DNA of 64,000 nt from an uncultured Phascolarctobacterium sp. (GCA_947630795.1 CANRJC010000005.1:1-64000); one strand, 5' to 3'. Counted from the first letter of the stretch, positions 7,912 through 17,295 are shown. Numbers and translations: made by a program. Notes: generated by a model from the letters alone, not told the origin.

Positions 7912-8586
7912 ATGATCTTTTGCGTAGAAGATGACAGCGGCATCCGCGATCTTATGATCTATACATTGGAAGCTTCGGGCTATAAGGCCCGGGGCCTCAA
8001 TGACGGGAAAGAATTGCGGGCGGCTTTGGAAAACGAAACGCCCCAGCTCATTTTATTGGATATCATGCTGCCGGGCGACGATGGGATAGCTCTTTTGCAA
8101 AAATTGCGGAGCAATGAAGCTACAGCGGCCATCCCCGTCATCATGGCTTCGGCCAAAGGGACCGAATACGACAAGGTGAGAGGCCTCGACCTCGGGGCCG
8201 ACGATTATCTTTCCAAGCCCTTCGGCATGATGGAGATGGTGTCGAGAGTGAGGGCGGTGCTGAGGCGCAGCGGTCAAAAGAGCAAGACCGCACTGTTGAA
8301 AATCGGCGGGCTGACCCTCAACACCGAAGGCTACACGGTGACGGTGTGGGGAAAAAGAGTGGAGCTCACCTTGAAAGAATATCAGCTTTTGCAAAAATTT
8401 TTGGAGAGACCGGGCACGGTCTTCACTCGCGATCAACTGCTCAGCGATATTTGGGGAGCAAGCTATGTGACAGAGACCAGGACTGTGGATGTTCACATCA
8501 ACACCCTCAGGAGCAAACTGGGCAGCTGCGGTGAGCTTATCGAAACAGTGCGGGGCGTGGGCTATCGTTTGGGGGCGCCTCTATGA
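7912..8586 (+). CDS. phoP: OmpR-family response regulator, PhoB/PhoP type
   Basis: This protein has 224 residues. The receiver domain (1-115) has the acidic pair EDD near residue 7, the phospho-acceptor Asp in LLDIMLPG and Lys in LSKPFG. The winged-helix DNA-binding domain (about 130-222) has TRDQLLSDIWG and the wing VRGVGYRL. It sits directly downstream of pst-phoU and overlaps the kinase gene by ATGA, so it is most likely the regulator acting on the Pho-box repeats before pstS. Whether to call it phoB or phoP is a matter of naming. Confidence 0.88.
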   Translation: MIFCVEDDSGIRDLMIYTLEASGYKARGLNDGKELRAALENETPQLILLDIMLPGDDGIALLQKLRSNEATAAIPVIMASAKGTEYDKVRGLDLGADDYLSKPFGMMEMVSRVRAVLRRSGQKSKTALLKIGGLTLNTEGYTVTVWGKRVELTLKEYQLLQKFLERPGTVFTRDQLLSDIWGASYVTETRTVDVHINTLRSKLGSCGELIETVRGVGYRLGAPL

Positions 8587-10238
8587 AAAAACGCATCTTT
8601 CTCGCTCTCTGCTGCGCCGCCTTCGGCGTCTTTCTCGCTTGCTCGGCTCTTTTTCTCTTCGTGCTCTATGATTATTTCGGTCAAGTGCAGCTGGATCGTC
8701 TCAGAATGCAGACAGAATTGGCCGCTCATGCCGTGGCTGCGGAAGGGGAAAAATATTTCCTCGCTCTGCCTCACACTGCCTATCGCATGACTTGGATCGC
8801 CCCCGACGGCAAAGTTCTTTTCGACGATCGCTCAGCTTTCGAAAAGATGGATAATCACAGCGAGAGAGAAGAGATCAAGACAGCTTTGGCCGTGGGAGAG
8901 GGAGAAAGCAGCCGCTATTCGTCCACCCTCATGGAGCGTTATCTTTATCAGGCCAAAAAATTGCCGGACGGTTCGGTGCTGCGCCTCTCTTTGGCTCACA
9001 GCACGGTGCCCGCTTTGCTGCTGGGCATGCTGCCCTACCTTTCGGCGATAGCCGCCGTAACTTTGCTCTTCTCTTTATTTTTGGCTTCCCGTTTGACAGA
9101 GAGGGCCGTGGCTCCCCTCAACGAATTGGATCTCGACAGACCTTTAGACAACGAGGGCTGCGACGAATTGGCCCCTCTTTTACATCGTCTCGACCGCCAG
9201 CAGCGGCAGATAAAACGGCAGCAGGAAGAATTGGACCGCAAACAAAAAGAATTCGAGACGGTCACGGAAAATATGAGCGAGGGCATCATCCTTTTGAACG
9301 GGAAGGGGCACATCATCGCCATCAACAGAGCAGCTCTAAGACTTTTGGGGGCGGGGCCCTCTTCTGTCGGGCAGCATCTTTTGGACGTGGCCCGCAGCCC
9401 TCAGATCGGCGATCTTTTGGCCAAAGGAGAGGCCGGCCTTTATGATGAAAGAAGATTGGAACTGCCGACAGGCAGCTACGAAGTACGCCTCAGCCCGGTC
9501 AACAGCGGCGACATCGTCTCGGGCTTCGTGCTGCTGCTTTTAGACATCGGTGAAAAAGAAAAAGCCGAACAGCAGAGGCGGGAATTCACCGCCAATGTTT
9601 CTCACGAATTGAAGACGCCGCTGCAGACCATAGCCGGGGCAGCGGAGCTTTTGGAAAAAGGGATAGTGAAAGAAGAAGACCGCCGAGATTTTTATCGGCG
9701 CATTTGTTCGGAAGCCCGGCGTATGAGCCGGCTGGTGGAAGATATTTTGCGTCTGGCCCATTTGGACGAAGGGGCCGAAGACATGAAGCGGGAAGAGACC
9801 GATCTCTTTTCTTTGGCACAAGAAACGGTACGGACCCTGGAGCAGGAAGCAAAAGAGGCTCAGGTGAGCATAACGGTGCAGGGAGAGAGGGCCCTTTTGA
9901 CGGGCAAACCCCAATTGCTGCGCAGCATCGTCTTCAATTTGTGCGATAATGCCGTCAAATATAACCGCCCGGGAGGGAAGGTGAGCGTCACGGTAGAAAA
10001 GAAAGAAAAAGATTGTGTCCTTACCGTCGCCGATACGGGGATAGGCATCCCCAAAGAAGATATGAAGAGGATCTTCGAGCGTTTTTACCGAGTGGACAAA
10101 AGCCGCTCAAAAGAATTGGGAGGCACGGGCCTTGGCCTCTCCATAGTGAAACACGCAGCAAAATGCCACAACGCCTCCATCGAAATAAAAAGCAGAGAGG
10201 GCGAAGGCACTGCGGTGAAAGTAGTCTTCCCCAAATAA
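8583..10238 (+). CDS. phoR: PhoR-type sensor histidine kinase
   Basis: This protein of 551 residues has an N-terminal membrane span, an extracytoplasmic part of about 130 residues and a second span (near 150-170). A PAS-like domain (about 220-325, FETVTENMSEGIILLN) follows. Then come HisKA with the phosphorylated His in FTANVSHELKTP and a HATPase domain with N box (NLCDNAVKYN), G1 (DTGIGI), F box and G2 (GGTGLGLS). This is the standard PhoR layout with a periplasmic domain, which is less usual in Proteobacteria and common in Firmicutes. It partners the regulator immediately upstream. A strong terminator follows. Confidence 0.88.
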   Translation: MKKRIFLALCCAAFGVFLACSALFLFVLYDYFGQVQLDRLRMQTELAAHAVAAEGEKYFLALPHTAYRMTWIAPDGKVLFDDRSAFEKMDNHSEREEIKTALAVGEGESSRYSSTLMERYLYQAKKLPDGSVLRLSLAHSTVPALLLGMLPYLSAIAAVTLLFSLFLASRLTERAVAPLNELDLDRPLDNEGCDELAPLLHRLDRQQRQIKRQQEELDRKQKEFETVTENMSEGIILLNGKGHIIAINRAALRLLGAGPSSVGQHLLDVARSPQIGDLLAKGEAGLYDERRLELPTGSYEVRLSPVNSGDIVSGFVLLLLDIGEKEKAEQQRREFTANVSHELKTPLQTIAGAAELLEKGIVKEEDRRDFYRRICSEARRMSRLVEDILRLAHLDEGAEDMKREETDLFSLAQETVRTLEQEAKEAQVSITVQGERALLTGKPQLLRSIVFNLCDNAVKYNRPGGKVSVTVEKKEKDCVLTVADTGIGIPKEDMKRIFERFYRVDKSRSKELGGTGLGLSIVKHAAKCHNASIEIKSREGEGTAVKVVFPK

Positions 10239-10254
10239 AAAGGGCTTCGTCTTC

Positions 10255-10297
10255 ACGAAAGGAGCCGCAGTCGAGGCTGCGGCTCTCGTGCGTTTTA
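10255..10297 (+). terminator. Terminator after phoR
   Basis: GAGCCGCAG and CTGCGGCTC pair over a small loop, extended by CACG/CGTG outside. A short T run follows (CGTTTTAA). Confidence 0.7.
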
Positions 10298-10385
10298 AGG
10301 GAAAAAGATCGATGGCCCCGCTCTTCTTCTCCCTTTTTTGAAAACAGAGAGGGAAAAAGAAAAAGAAGAGAGCTTTTTCCTTTTC

Positions 10386-10416
10386 TTGACACGCACCGGG
10401 GTCTAAGGTTTATGAT
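10386..10416 (+). promoter_or_regulatory. Promoter for the acid phosphatase gene
   Basis: TTGACA is followed after 19 nt by TATGAT. The spacer is slightly long, which may leave room for activation. The GAGGTG ribosome site follows closely. Confidence 0.55.
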
Positions 10417-10436
10417 AAAGGCTGAGGTGTTGAAGG

Positions 10437-11714
10437 ATGTTCTTGCAAGAAAAAAACAAAAAATTTTCAACGGCGCTCTGTGGACTTTGCCTTTTTCTCG
10501 CGAGCTTGACTCTCGCAGGCTGCGCTTCAAAAGAAAAAGAAGAAGGGAGCGATGCCTCCCTCGGTATAAAAAATGTGCGGCAAATGGTGGCGGCAGATAA
10601 TAGCAGCGGGCGCACGCTGCTCTTCGAAGCGGATAAAAGGCAGGCTTACAGCTTAGAGCTGCAGGCTGAAGAGAATGATGTCCGCAAAGAGCAGTTGACG
10701 GACGTGAGCTTCAAAGACACGAAGGACGAATATATCCAATTTGTCGGCAAATTAAAAAATTTACGGCCCGGCACTCGCTACCGCTACCGTATCGTCGCTC
10801 CCGAAGGCAAAGGGGCGTGGCACAGCCTGCGCACCGACGACGGCAAGAGCAGCTTCACCGCTCTCATCTTCCCCGACTCGCAATCGGCAGATTACGGCGG
10901 CTGGCAAAATTTGGCCAAGCTGGCCTTCGCCCGCGACCCCGACGCCGCTCTTTCCATCAACATGGGAGATCAGGTGGACAACGGCGAAGACGGCCGCCAG
11001 TGGCAGGAGTGGTTCAAAGGCGTGGCCCCCTTCAGCGCCCAAGTGCCCCTTGCGACTTTGGACGGCAACCACGAAACTTACACTTTAAATTGGAAGGTGC
11101 GGCTGCCTCGAGCTTACCTAAATCTTTTTTCTTACCCCGAAAGTTTGCCCGGATATCAAGATCAATTTTACAGCTTCGATTACGGGCCGGTGCATTTTAC
11201 GGCTCTCGACACCAATTTCAAAGAATTGGAAGAATTTCAACCTCGCTTGTGGGAAGACCAACTGCGCTGGTTAGAAGAAGATCTCGCAAAGAGCAAGGCC
11301 AAATGGAAAGTGATCCTCATGCATAAAGACATCATGCTCTACGGCTTCGGCCCCGAGAGTGGCCGCCCCCTCACCAAGACTCGCATCATCGACATAGGGG
11401 AGAGGCTGATGCCCGTCTTCGAAAAACACAAAGTCGACTTAGTGCTCACCGCCCACCTTCACACTTACAGAAGGCGGCAGCCTTTAAAACTTTCCGGCCC
11501 AGCCCCCGACGGCATCCCCTATGTGCTCACCGGTGTGGCCGGCAGCGTTCGCTATCCTAAATTGTGGGGCGACTATGAATTGGATGCGGCTCGGGCCCCT
11601 CAGCCCGAAACTTGCAATTATCTCACTTTGAAAGCGACTGACGAAGCTCTTTTACTGCAGGCCTTTTTAGAAGACGGCAAAGAGTTCGATCGCTTGGAGC
11701 TGAAAAAGCAGTGA
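10437..11714 (+). CDS. Purple acid phosphatase-like lipoprotein metallophosphoesterase
   Basis: This protein of 425 residues starts with a lipoprotein signal (SLTLAGC, Cys about residue 29). A fibronectin-III-like purple acid phosphatase N-domain (YIQFVGKLKNLRPGTRYRYRI) follows, then a calcineurin-type metallophosphoesterase domain. Metal-binding motifs are visible: SINMGDQVDNG, TLDGNHE, LMHKDIM and LTAHLHTYRR. The likely role is release of phosphate from organic esters outside the cytoplasmic membrane. Its place directly behind pst-phoU-phoPR supports phosphate scavenging under the same regulon. The true substrate is unknown. Confidence 0.85.
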   Translation: MFLQEKNKKFSTALCGLCLFLASLTLAGCASKEKEEGSDASLGIKNVRQMVAADNSSGRTLLFEADKRQAYSLELQAEENDVRKEQLTDVSFKDTKDEYIQFVGKLKNLRPGTRYRYRIVAPEGKGAWHSLRTDDGKSSFTALIFPDSQSADYGGWQNLAKLAFARDPDAALSINMGDQVDNGEDGRQWQEWFKGVAPFSAQVPLATLDGNHETYTLNWKVRLPRAYLNLFSYPESLPGYQDQFYSFDYGPVHFTALDTNFKELEEFQPRLWEDQLRWLEEDLAKSKAKWKVILMHKDIMLYGFGPESGRPLTKTRIIDIGERLMPVFEKHKVDLVLTAHLHTYRRRQPLKLSGPAPDGIPYVLTGVAGSVRYPKLWGDYELDAARAPQPETCNYLTLKATDEALLLQAFLEDGKEFDRLELKKQ

Positions 11715-11763
11715 GTTGCTTTTTGCTGCGGCCTGTACTAAAATGAAACGGGGAGGGGAGCCT

Positions 11764-12249
11764 ATGTCCATCGAAAAAGTGCGGGCTTATTTCGCCCGCT
11801 TCGCTATGGAAGATAAGATCATCGAATTCGCCGCGTCTTCGGCCACGGTGGAGCTGGCGGCCAAGGCCGCCGGCTGCAAGCCCGCCCGTATCGCCAAAAC
11901 TTTGAGCTTTAAGATGGGCGAGGGGGCCATCCTCATCGTCACTGCCGGCGATGCCAAAGTGGACAACGCCAAGTTCAAACATTTTTTCGGCGTGAAGGCC
12001 AAGATGCCGGAGCGGGAAGAAGTTGAAGCTCTCATCGGCCACGCGGTGGGCGGGGTGTGTCCCTTTGCGGTGAAAGACGGTGTGAAAGTATATTTGGACA
12101 TATCTTTGAAACGTTTCGCCACTTTCTTTCCCGCCGCAGGCAGCGAGAACAGCGCCATCGAATTGAGCCCCGCCGAATTGGAGCGCTATGCGAGCAACTG
12201 TCAGGGCTGGGCCGATCTGTGCAAGGGCTGGCAGAAGGAGGAAGCATGA
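11764..12249 (+). CDS. YbaK/EbsC-family aminoacyl-tRNA deacylase
   Basis: This protein of 161 residues has the YbaK/ProX fold pattern (AAKAAGCKPARIAKTLSFK, then KFKHFFGVKAKM and GHAVGGVCPFAVKDGVKVYLD). Members hydrolyse mischarged tRNAs such as Cys-tRNAPro or Ala-tRNAPro as free-standing editing enzymes. The start at 11764 follows GGGGAGGGGAG; an in-frame upstream ATG at 11716 lacks such a site and would lie in the spacer. It overlaps the next gene by ATGA. Confidence 0.85.
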   Translation: MSIEKVRAYFARFAMEDKIIEFAASSATVELAAKAAGCKPARIAKTLSFKMGEGAILIVTAGDAKVDNAKFKHFFGVKAKMPEREEVEALIGHAVGGVCPFAVKDGVKVYLDISLKRFATFFPAAGSENSAIELSPAELERYASNCQGWADLCKGWQKEEA

Positions 12250-12950
12250 AAGTAAAAAACGGTAAGATCTTGGGCGTGCTGGGGGGCATGGGGCCTGCTG
12301 CCTCCGCCGAATTTTTGCGGCAGTTCGCCGCACTGTGCCCCGCCCGCTGCGATCAGGAACATCCCAAAGTTTATATGATAGCCGATTGCGACATCCCCGA
12401 CAGGACCGAGGCCATCTTCGGCCGGGGGCCCAGCCCCGAGGCTCAGCTGAAAAAAGATCTGGAGCAGTTGGCGGCCTGGGGGGCCGATCTGTTGGCAGTG
12501 CCCTGCAACACGGCCCACTTTTTCATCGATCGTTTTTTGCCGCAGCTGCCGGTGCCCTTCGTCCACATCATCGAAGAAACGGTGCTGGCGGCTAAAAGGC
12601 TGTCGCCTGAAGGAGCGTGGATGCTCTCCACCAAAGGCACCAGAGCCTGCGGTCTTTATCAGGCCTGCGCGGCTAAACACGGCTTCACTCTTTATATCCC
12701 CAACGAAGAGGAGAGCGATGCATCGCAAGAGGTGATCGATAAGATCAAGGCCAACGATTTTAGCGAAGCGGGGGCTGTGTGCAAAAATTTGGTGGAAAAT
12801 TTGTGGCGCAAGAAAGATCTGCCGGTGATGACGGCCTGCACAGAGCTGCCTTTGGGTTATGATGCTTCGGGCCTGCCCCGAGAGCGGGCGGTGTCCAGCA
12901 TCACGGCCTTAGCCGCGGCTTGCGTGCGAGAATTATATAAAGAAGCGTGA
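12246..12950 (+). CDS. Aspartate/glutamate racemase family protein
   Basis: This protein of 234 residues belongs to the RacX/aspartate racemase family. It begins with GVLGGMGPAAS, and two catalytic cysteines are visible, one in VPCNTAH and one in MTACTELPL. Such enzymes interconvert L- and D-Asp (or other amino acids) without a cofactor, usually to supply D-amino acids for peptidoglycan. Translational coupling to the YbaK-like gene suggests co-expression but not an obvious shared pathway. Substrate specificity cannot be called. Confidence 0.87.
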   Translation: MKVKNGKILGVLGGMGPAASAEFLRQFAALCPARCDQEHPKVYMIADCDIPDRTEAIFGRGPSPEAQLKKDLEQLAAWGADLLAVPCNTAHFFIDRFLPQLPVPFVHIIEETVLAAKRLSPEGAWMLSTKGTRACGLYQACAAKHGFTLYIPNEEESDASQEVIDKIKANDFSEAGAVCKNLVENLWRKKDLPVMTACTELPLGYDASGLPRERAVSSITALAAACVRELYKEA

Positions 12951-12972
12951 ATTTGAAAAAATCGCAACAAAA

Positions 12973-12994
12973 AAGGGTGCCGCAAGGCACCCTT
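12973..12994. terminator. Bidirectional terminator between racemase and mcrC
   Basis: AAGGGTGCC, GCAA loop, GGCACCCTT, with T-rich tails on both strands. It serves the two convergent transcription units. Confidence 0.85.
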
Positions 12995-13017
12995 GATGTT
13001 TTTGCGATCTCTGATGA

Positions 13018-14358
13018 TCATTGAGTCTTTAGTTCTCGATCAAAAAGGCTAAGAAAAATTCTTTCGGCGTTTTTCATTTTCTCGGCAAAAGCAGCGTAAG
13101 GATCTTCTTCACGCGGGATGATCAGCCCGTGCTTGGTGACGGTGATGTCGTCGCGGGCACGGACATTTTTTTCGTAAGTCGAGCCGCTGTTGAGATAAAG
13201 GACCTCATCGCCGCTCTCATTTTGGTCTTCGGGATAGAGAAAATAGCCGCACTTGGCATCGAAACGAAACATGTAAGCCAGCATTTGCAGATAGTCGCCG
13301 CCCACGATGTTCCCCGCAGGTTTATATTTGGCATCGGCGATGAGACGGTCCCGATTTTTTTCGTCGAGCTTGCCGATGAAGTCGGGATAGATCTTGCCTT
13401 TGCTCTTCGCAAATAAATATTGAGCATTTTCGCTTGCTTTATTCTTAGGATGATGGAAAAATTTCTTTAAGAGAGAAGCAATATATTCTTCCCACAGCCA
13501 GGCGCCGTCGAAGAGGATGCCGTAGATGGGTCGGGGGCCGCCGCCTATCCTTTGCTTTTGCTGCCGCAAAATGGCGAGGCAGAGCCGTTGCAGGTCGCGA
13601 TATTCGCGAAAATAGGCATGACGCACCGGCGCTTTTTTATTTTCGAAGACGACCTTGCTCCTCTCGCCGAATTTGTAAGAAGGGGTGGCCGCCGCGATGA
13701 GCTCTGTTTCGTCTTTTGCTCGAGCCAAAAGGCTGCGGCCGCAGGGCCTGCCCTTGATGTATTCTATGGTGTGGCGCACCAGTTGGAGCAAACTGTTGTC
13801 GGCAGAGAGCTCCCGCCGGTCGTAGGCCACTTTGCCGATGAAGGGCGTGTTTTGCCGTATGTGGCGGGGGAGATCTATAGTGCCTTTGATATTGGCGTCG
13901 TTATAGCTGCGGCGGATATATTTTTTGAAGAGGCCTTTTCTGAGAGCAGACTTTAGATAAAGAGGAAAGAGAAAAAGCAGAAAGTCGAAGAGACGGTCAC
14001 TGTCGTCGGCAGAGGTCTTGAGGTCCACGATGTTGGGAAAGTCGAAAACTTTCGCCAACAGGTAGAGAAAGAAATGATCTTCTTCACCGCCGAAGCGGGA
14101 GCAGATGATGAGCCTTTCATCATCGAGGCCCAAAAAGCCCATGACGTTGCCCGTTCGATAAAAGTCGCCGTTTTTCTCGAGGACGAACTGATCGCTGCTG
14201 AGGTCTTCTGAATTTTTTAAAGTTTCTGGGAACACGAAGACGCCCTCCGCCGTCAGGTCCGCCAAAGTTTTGCCGACGAGTTTCTCTCTGAGGCGGGGGA
14301 TGAGCTCGAGTTCTTCTTTTTTGATGTCCGTATTATCCTTGGTCCTGAGCAGAGTCAT
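13018..14358 (-). CDS. mcrC: McrC-like nuclease subunit of an McrBC restriction system
   Basis: This protein of 446 residues has an N-terminal McrC-type region that contacts the McrB ring and a C-terminal PD-(D/E)XK nuclease. The nuclease core is visible as KIYPDFIG followed by LIADAKYK at about residues 318-345. McrC is recruited to McrB rings and cuts foreign DNA carrying modified cytosines. The start overlaps the end of mcrB by 26 nt, so the two are coupled. It ends at the bidirectional terminator. Confidence 0.88.
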   Translation of the reverse strand: MTLLRTKDNTDIKKEELELIPRLREKLVGKTLADLTAEGVFVFPETLKNSEDLSSDQFVLEKNGDFYRTGNVMGFLGLDDERLIICSRFGGEEDHFFLYLLAKVFDFPNIVDLKTSADDSDRLFDFLLFLFPLYLKSALRKGLFKKYIRRSYNDANIKGTIDLPRHIRQNTPFIGKVAYDRRELSADNSLLQLVRHTIEYIKGRPCGRSLLARAKDETELIAAATPSYKFGERSKVVFENKKAPVRHAYFREYRDLQRLCLAILRQQKQRIGGGPRPIYGILFDGAWLWEEYIASLLKKFFHHPKNKASENAQYLFAKSKGKIYPDFIGKLDEKNRDRLIADAKYKPAGNIVGGDYLQMLAYMFRFDAKCGYFLYPEDQNESGDEVLYLNSGSTYEKNVRARDDITVTKHGLIIPREEDPYAAFAEKMKNAERIFLSLFDRELKTQ

Positions 14359-16201
14359 CGGCGTTGCCTTCTGTTACGTTGGGCTTATCGTAAGCTTCTT
14401 TAAATTTTTTCATGAGCTCTTTCTCATCGGGCAGGCCCCGGACGTACTCTTGCAGCAAAGGCTCCAGATAGTCGCTCCACAACTGCTCAAAGCCGATATC
14501 TTTATCTTTTAACTTCAAGAAGTAGGCGGCGCCGATCTGATAATTTTCGTTGAGGTCTTCGGTCTTGGCGATCGCTTCGTTGAGAGCTTTCATGCGGGCC
14601 TTGGCCCCGTCTTTTTTATTATCGCCCAGTTGATCCAGCATCTTCATGCTTTCAGCTGCCGAGAGTTCGATGAAACGAAAGCGGCGGCGCATGGCGAAGT
14701 CGAAGCTGTCCACCGAGCGGTCGATGTCGTTCATGGTGCCGATGATGTAAACATTTTCGGGGATGTAGAATTTTTCGTCGGGGTGGAGATTGTCATATTG
14801 GGTGGCAATCTCTCCTTTTCTGCCGCGGTAGCCGGGGTCCACGGCGAAGAAGAGCTCGCCGAAAATTTTGGAGATCTCGCCGCGATTGATCTCGTCGATG
14901 ATGAAGACGAAATTTTTGGGCTCCTCTTTTTTGACATTGACTGTCGTGGTATTTTTTCGTTTTATGATCTCTTTGTAAAGGGCAAGATCATAAGAATATT
15001 CCTGATGGCCAAAACGACTTTTGAAGAATAGCTGTAAGTCTATTACCTTGGAGAAGTTTACATCGGAGTTCAACATTTGACGAAGTTCGTCAAGTTTAAG
15101 GATAAGCTTGTTTACTACAGCGTTGCCGGGAATGGAAATATAGATCCTAGCACCATCGACAGCGTTTACAGTAAATTTATTGTGGTTCAAAGTTTCAAAC
15201 TCCGTCTCGCCGAAGTCTATCTCGTCAAAGAAAGCGGCAAGCGCTTCTTCGACGGAGAGTTCTCTTTCGATGACTTCTTCGGATTTTTGGGAATCTTCGA
15301 AATTTTTGCGGGCCCGGGCCACAAACTGTTTGAAAATGCCGTCCCTCAGTTCGAAGCTCATGCTGCCGTCGTCGTTGATGCGAGGGCGTAAGCCTTCCAC
15401 AAAGTCGGCGTAATCGTAGCTTGGATGAAATTGCACGAAATCCATCTGCTGTTTTTGCTCGGCCGTAAGTTTATCGACTTCGTCACAGGCGCCCTCTGAA
15501 ATGATGTCGGCAGCGATCTTGTGCGCCAAAAAAGTTTTGCCGGTGCCGGGAGCACCGTGGAAGATAATATTTTTGGAAGAAAGAAGAGCCTTCGCATATT
15601 TAGGGATCCTATCGTCCATAATTTCTTTCTCCTTTACAGGTTTGTATGTGATGTCAAAAAGTGCGCAGATCTTTTTGACCAGAACGTCGTTAGCTGTGAT
15701 CTCGGTCAAAGTTTTCATAGCGAACTTTTGGTCAAGTTTCCAACTGCCCCAATGAAGCCATTTTACTTTATGAATGTTGGCGTATTCTTCATCATGAGTC
15801 GTGTCATAGTAATAATCGGACTCTACGATCCCATAACCGAGGATCTCAGTCAATCCCTTCTTGGCTACAACGATATCGCCCGGTTTCATTTCGTGAGCAA
15901 ATTGCCAGAGAGCTTTGGCGTTGATCTTTTGCTCTGAACTTTGCGGAGATCTTCCTTTAAACTTCTTAGCGTATTCTTTATATTTATCGCATAGGTCGAC
16001 TCGTATCTCTTCGCTGTCTTTGAAATTTTTGAGATCGCCCAATCTGCCCCAGCCGATGCCTATGATGCAGAGTTTATAAAAATCAACTCGTTTGCTCTGA
16101 TCGTCGCCGGTGCCGCACAACCAGTATTTGACCGTTGAATTCTCCTTTGCATCGATCGCCGGAGCAGAAAAAATTTTTGCAGTTTCTTCCGTCGTTCCCA
16201 T
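14333..16201 (-). CDS. mcrB: McrB-like AAA+ GTPase subunit with EVE/PUA-like reader domain
   Basis: This protein of 622 residues has two parts. The N-terminal region (about 22-175: YWLCGTGD, GIGWGRLGDL, MKPGDIVVAKKG, ILGYGIV) resembles EVE/PUA-like domains that read modified bases rather than the E. coli McrB reader. The AAA+ domain has Walker A GAPGTGKT (214-223), Walker B FVFIIDEINRGE, and the MNDIDRS motif matching the McrB GTP signature, then MRRRFRF. The start at 16201 follows GGAGGTAAAA; the frame is open upstream but that part lies over the promoter. The specificity of the reader is a guess. Confidence 0.85.
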   Translation of the reverse strand: MGTTEETAKIFSAPAIDAKENSTVKYWLCGTGDDQSKRVDFYKLCIIGIGWGRLGDLKNFKDSEEIRVDLCDKYKEYAKKFKGRSPQSSEQKINAKALWQFAHEMKPGDIVVAKKGLTEILGYGIVESDYYYDTTHDEEYANIHKVKWLHWGSWKLDQKFAMKTLTEITANDVLVKKICALFDITYKPVKEKEIMDDRIPKYAKALLSSKNIIFHGAPGTGKTFLAHKIAADIISEGACDEVDKLTAEQKQQMDFVQFHPSYDYADFVEGLRPRINDDGSMSFELRDGIFKQFVARARKNFEDSQKSEEVIERELSVEEALAAFFDEIDFGETEFETLNHNKFTVNAVDGARIYISIPGNAVVNKLILKLDELRQMLNSDVNFSKVIDLQLFFKSRFGHQEYSYDLALYKEIIKRKNTTTVNVKKEEPKNFVFIIDEINRGEISKIFGELFFAVDPGYRGRKGEIATQYDNLHPDEKFYIPENVYIIGTMNDIDRSVDSFDFAMRRRFRFIELSAAESMKMLDQLGDNKKDGAKARMKALNEAIAKTEDLNENYQIGAAYFLKLKDKDIGFEQLWSDYLEPLLQEYVRGLPDEKELMKKFKEAYDKPNVTEGNADDSAQDQG

Positions 16202-16295
16202 TTTTACCTCCGCCTTTTTCTTTTTGTATTTTTGTTTTCGTCTTCGTCTTCGTACAAAACTTTTGCGCTTTTCGCATCGTCTTTCTTCAAAAAAT

Positions 16296-16324
16296 ATTAT
16301 AGCCAACAGCCTTTGCAAATTCAA
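16296..16324 (-). promoter_or_regulatory. Promoter for mcrBC
   Basis: On the minus strand TTGAAT, 17 nt, TATAAT. It leaves a 5' leader of about 90 nt rich in GAAGACGAAGACG-type repeats. It is back to back with the truB promoter. Confidence 0.75.
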
Positions 16325-16350
16325 TAGACAGTCTCCGTCCGCCTTTTCTG

Positions 16351-16379
16351 TTGCCTCTCTTTCGCCCTTGGGCTATAAT
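16351..16379 (+). promoter_or_regulatory. Promoter for truB-ribF
   Basis: TTGCCT, 17 nt, TATAAT, about 30 nt before the truB ATG. Confidence 0.75.
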
Positions 16380-16410
16380 AAGGGCAGTGAAAAAAAGAGG
16401 AGGGCGGCCC

Positions 16411-17295
16411 ATGGACGGCATCTTCAACATTTTAAAGCCCCCTGCCATGACCAGTCAGGACGTAGTGGCCTACCTTCGCCGCGCCCTCGGCTGCAAAAAA
16501 ATGGGCCACGGCGGCACGTTGGACCCCGAGGCCGCCGGTGTTCTTCCCGTTTATTGCGGCGCCGCCACCCGTCTCTTGCAATATGCTCTCGATGCGAGCA
16601 AAGAATATATCGGCGAATTCGTCTTGGGCTATAGCACCGACAGCGGCGATGAAGAAGGCAAGGTGACGGGCAGGGCCCCTGTTCCTTTTTTGACGCAAGA
16701 AAAAGCGGAAAACATTTTAAAAAAATTTCTCGGTCCGCAGCAACAGGTGCCCCCCATGTACAGCGCTTTGAAAGTGGGCGGGCAGCGGCTCTATCGCCTC
16801 GCCCGGCAGGGCGTGGAAGTGGAGCGAGCTCCTCGCTCGATCTTTATTCATAAATTAAAGCTTCTTCGCTTAAGACCGCACAGTTTCACTTTGGCCATCA
16901 CCTGCAGCAAGGGCACTTATATCCGCACTCTCGGCGAAGATATCGCCGCCGCCTTGGGCACTCTTGCCGCCATGACTTTTTTGCTGCGCACTCGGGTCGG
17001 CGTTTTTTCCGTCGATGAGGCCGCAAGTTTGGATGAAGTGACGGCAGAGCCCTTGCGTTTTTTGCAGCCGCCTTTAAAAGCTGTTGAGCATTTGCCGAAG
17101 ATCACACTGAGCCCTCAGCAAGCTTTGCGCCTGTCTCAAGGGGTGGCCACCACGGTGAGGCCGGCTCCTTCTGCCGGCGTTTGCGTTTTGCTGGGCCCCG
17201 CAGGAGAGCTTTTGGGCTTGGGCGAAGGCGAGGGCGAAAGGCTGAGACCGAAAAAAATTTTCTTTCCTTACGATCCAGAGGCTAAAAAATCATGA
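16411..17295 (+). CDS. truB: tRNA pseudouridine-55 synthase TruB
   Basis: This protein of 294 residues converts U55 in the tRNA T-loop to pseudouridine. The family motif GHGGTLDPEAAGVL carries the catalytic Asp; YIGEFVLGYSTDSGD and KGTYIRTLGEDI are also diagnostic. The ATG at 16411 has a strong AGGAGG site; an earlier in-frame ATG lies at the -35 element and is discarded. It overlaps ribF by ATGA, the common truB-ribF-rpsO order. The C-terminal PUA-like part is short and diverged. Confidence 0.93.
   Translation: MDGIFNILKPPAMTSQDVVAYLRRALGCKKMGHGGTLDPEAAGVLPVYCGAATRLLQYALDASKEYIGEFVLGYSTDSGDEEGKVTGRAPVPFLTQEKAENILKKFLGPQQQVPPMYSALKVGGQRLYRLARQGVEVERAPRSIFIHKLKLLRLRPHSFTLAITCSKGTYIRTLGEDIAAALGTLAAMTFLLRTRVGVFSVDEAASLDEVTAEPLRFLQPPLKAVEHLPKITLSPQQALRLSQGVATTVRPAPSAGVCVLLGPAGELLGLGEGEGERLRPKKIFFPYDPEAKKS

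Noticed and set aside
16202-16324. Longer McrB N-terminus of 41 extra residues
   Set aside because: This part covers the promoter and a lysine/arginine-rich leader. The ATG at 16201 has the better ribosome site and starts the family-like part.
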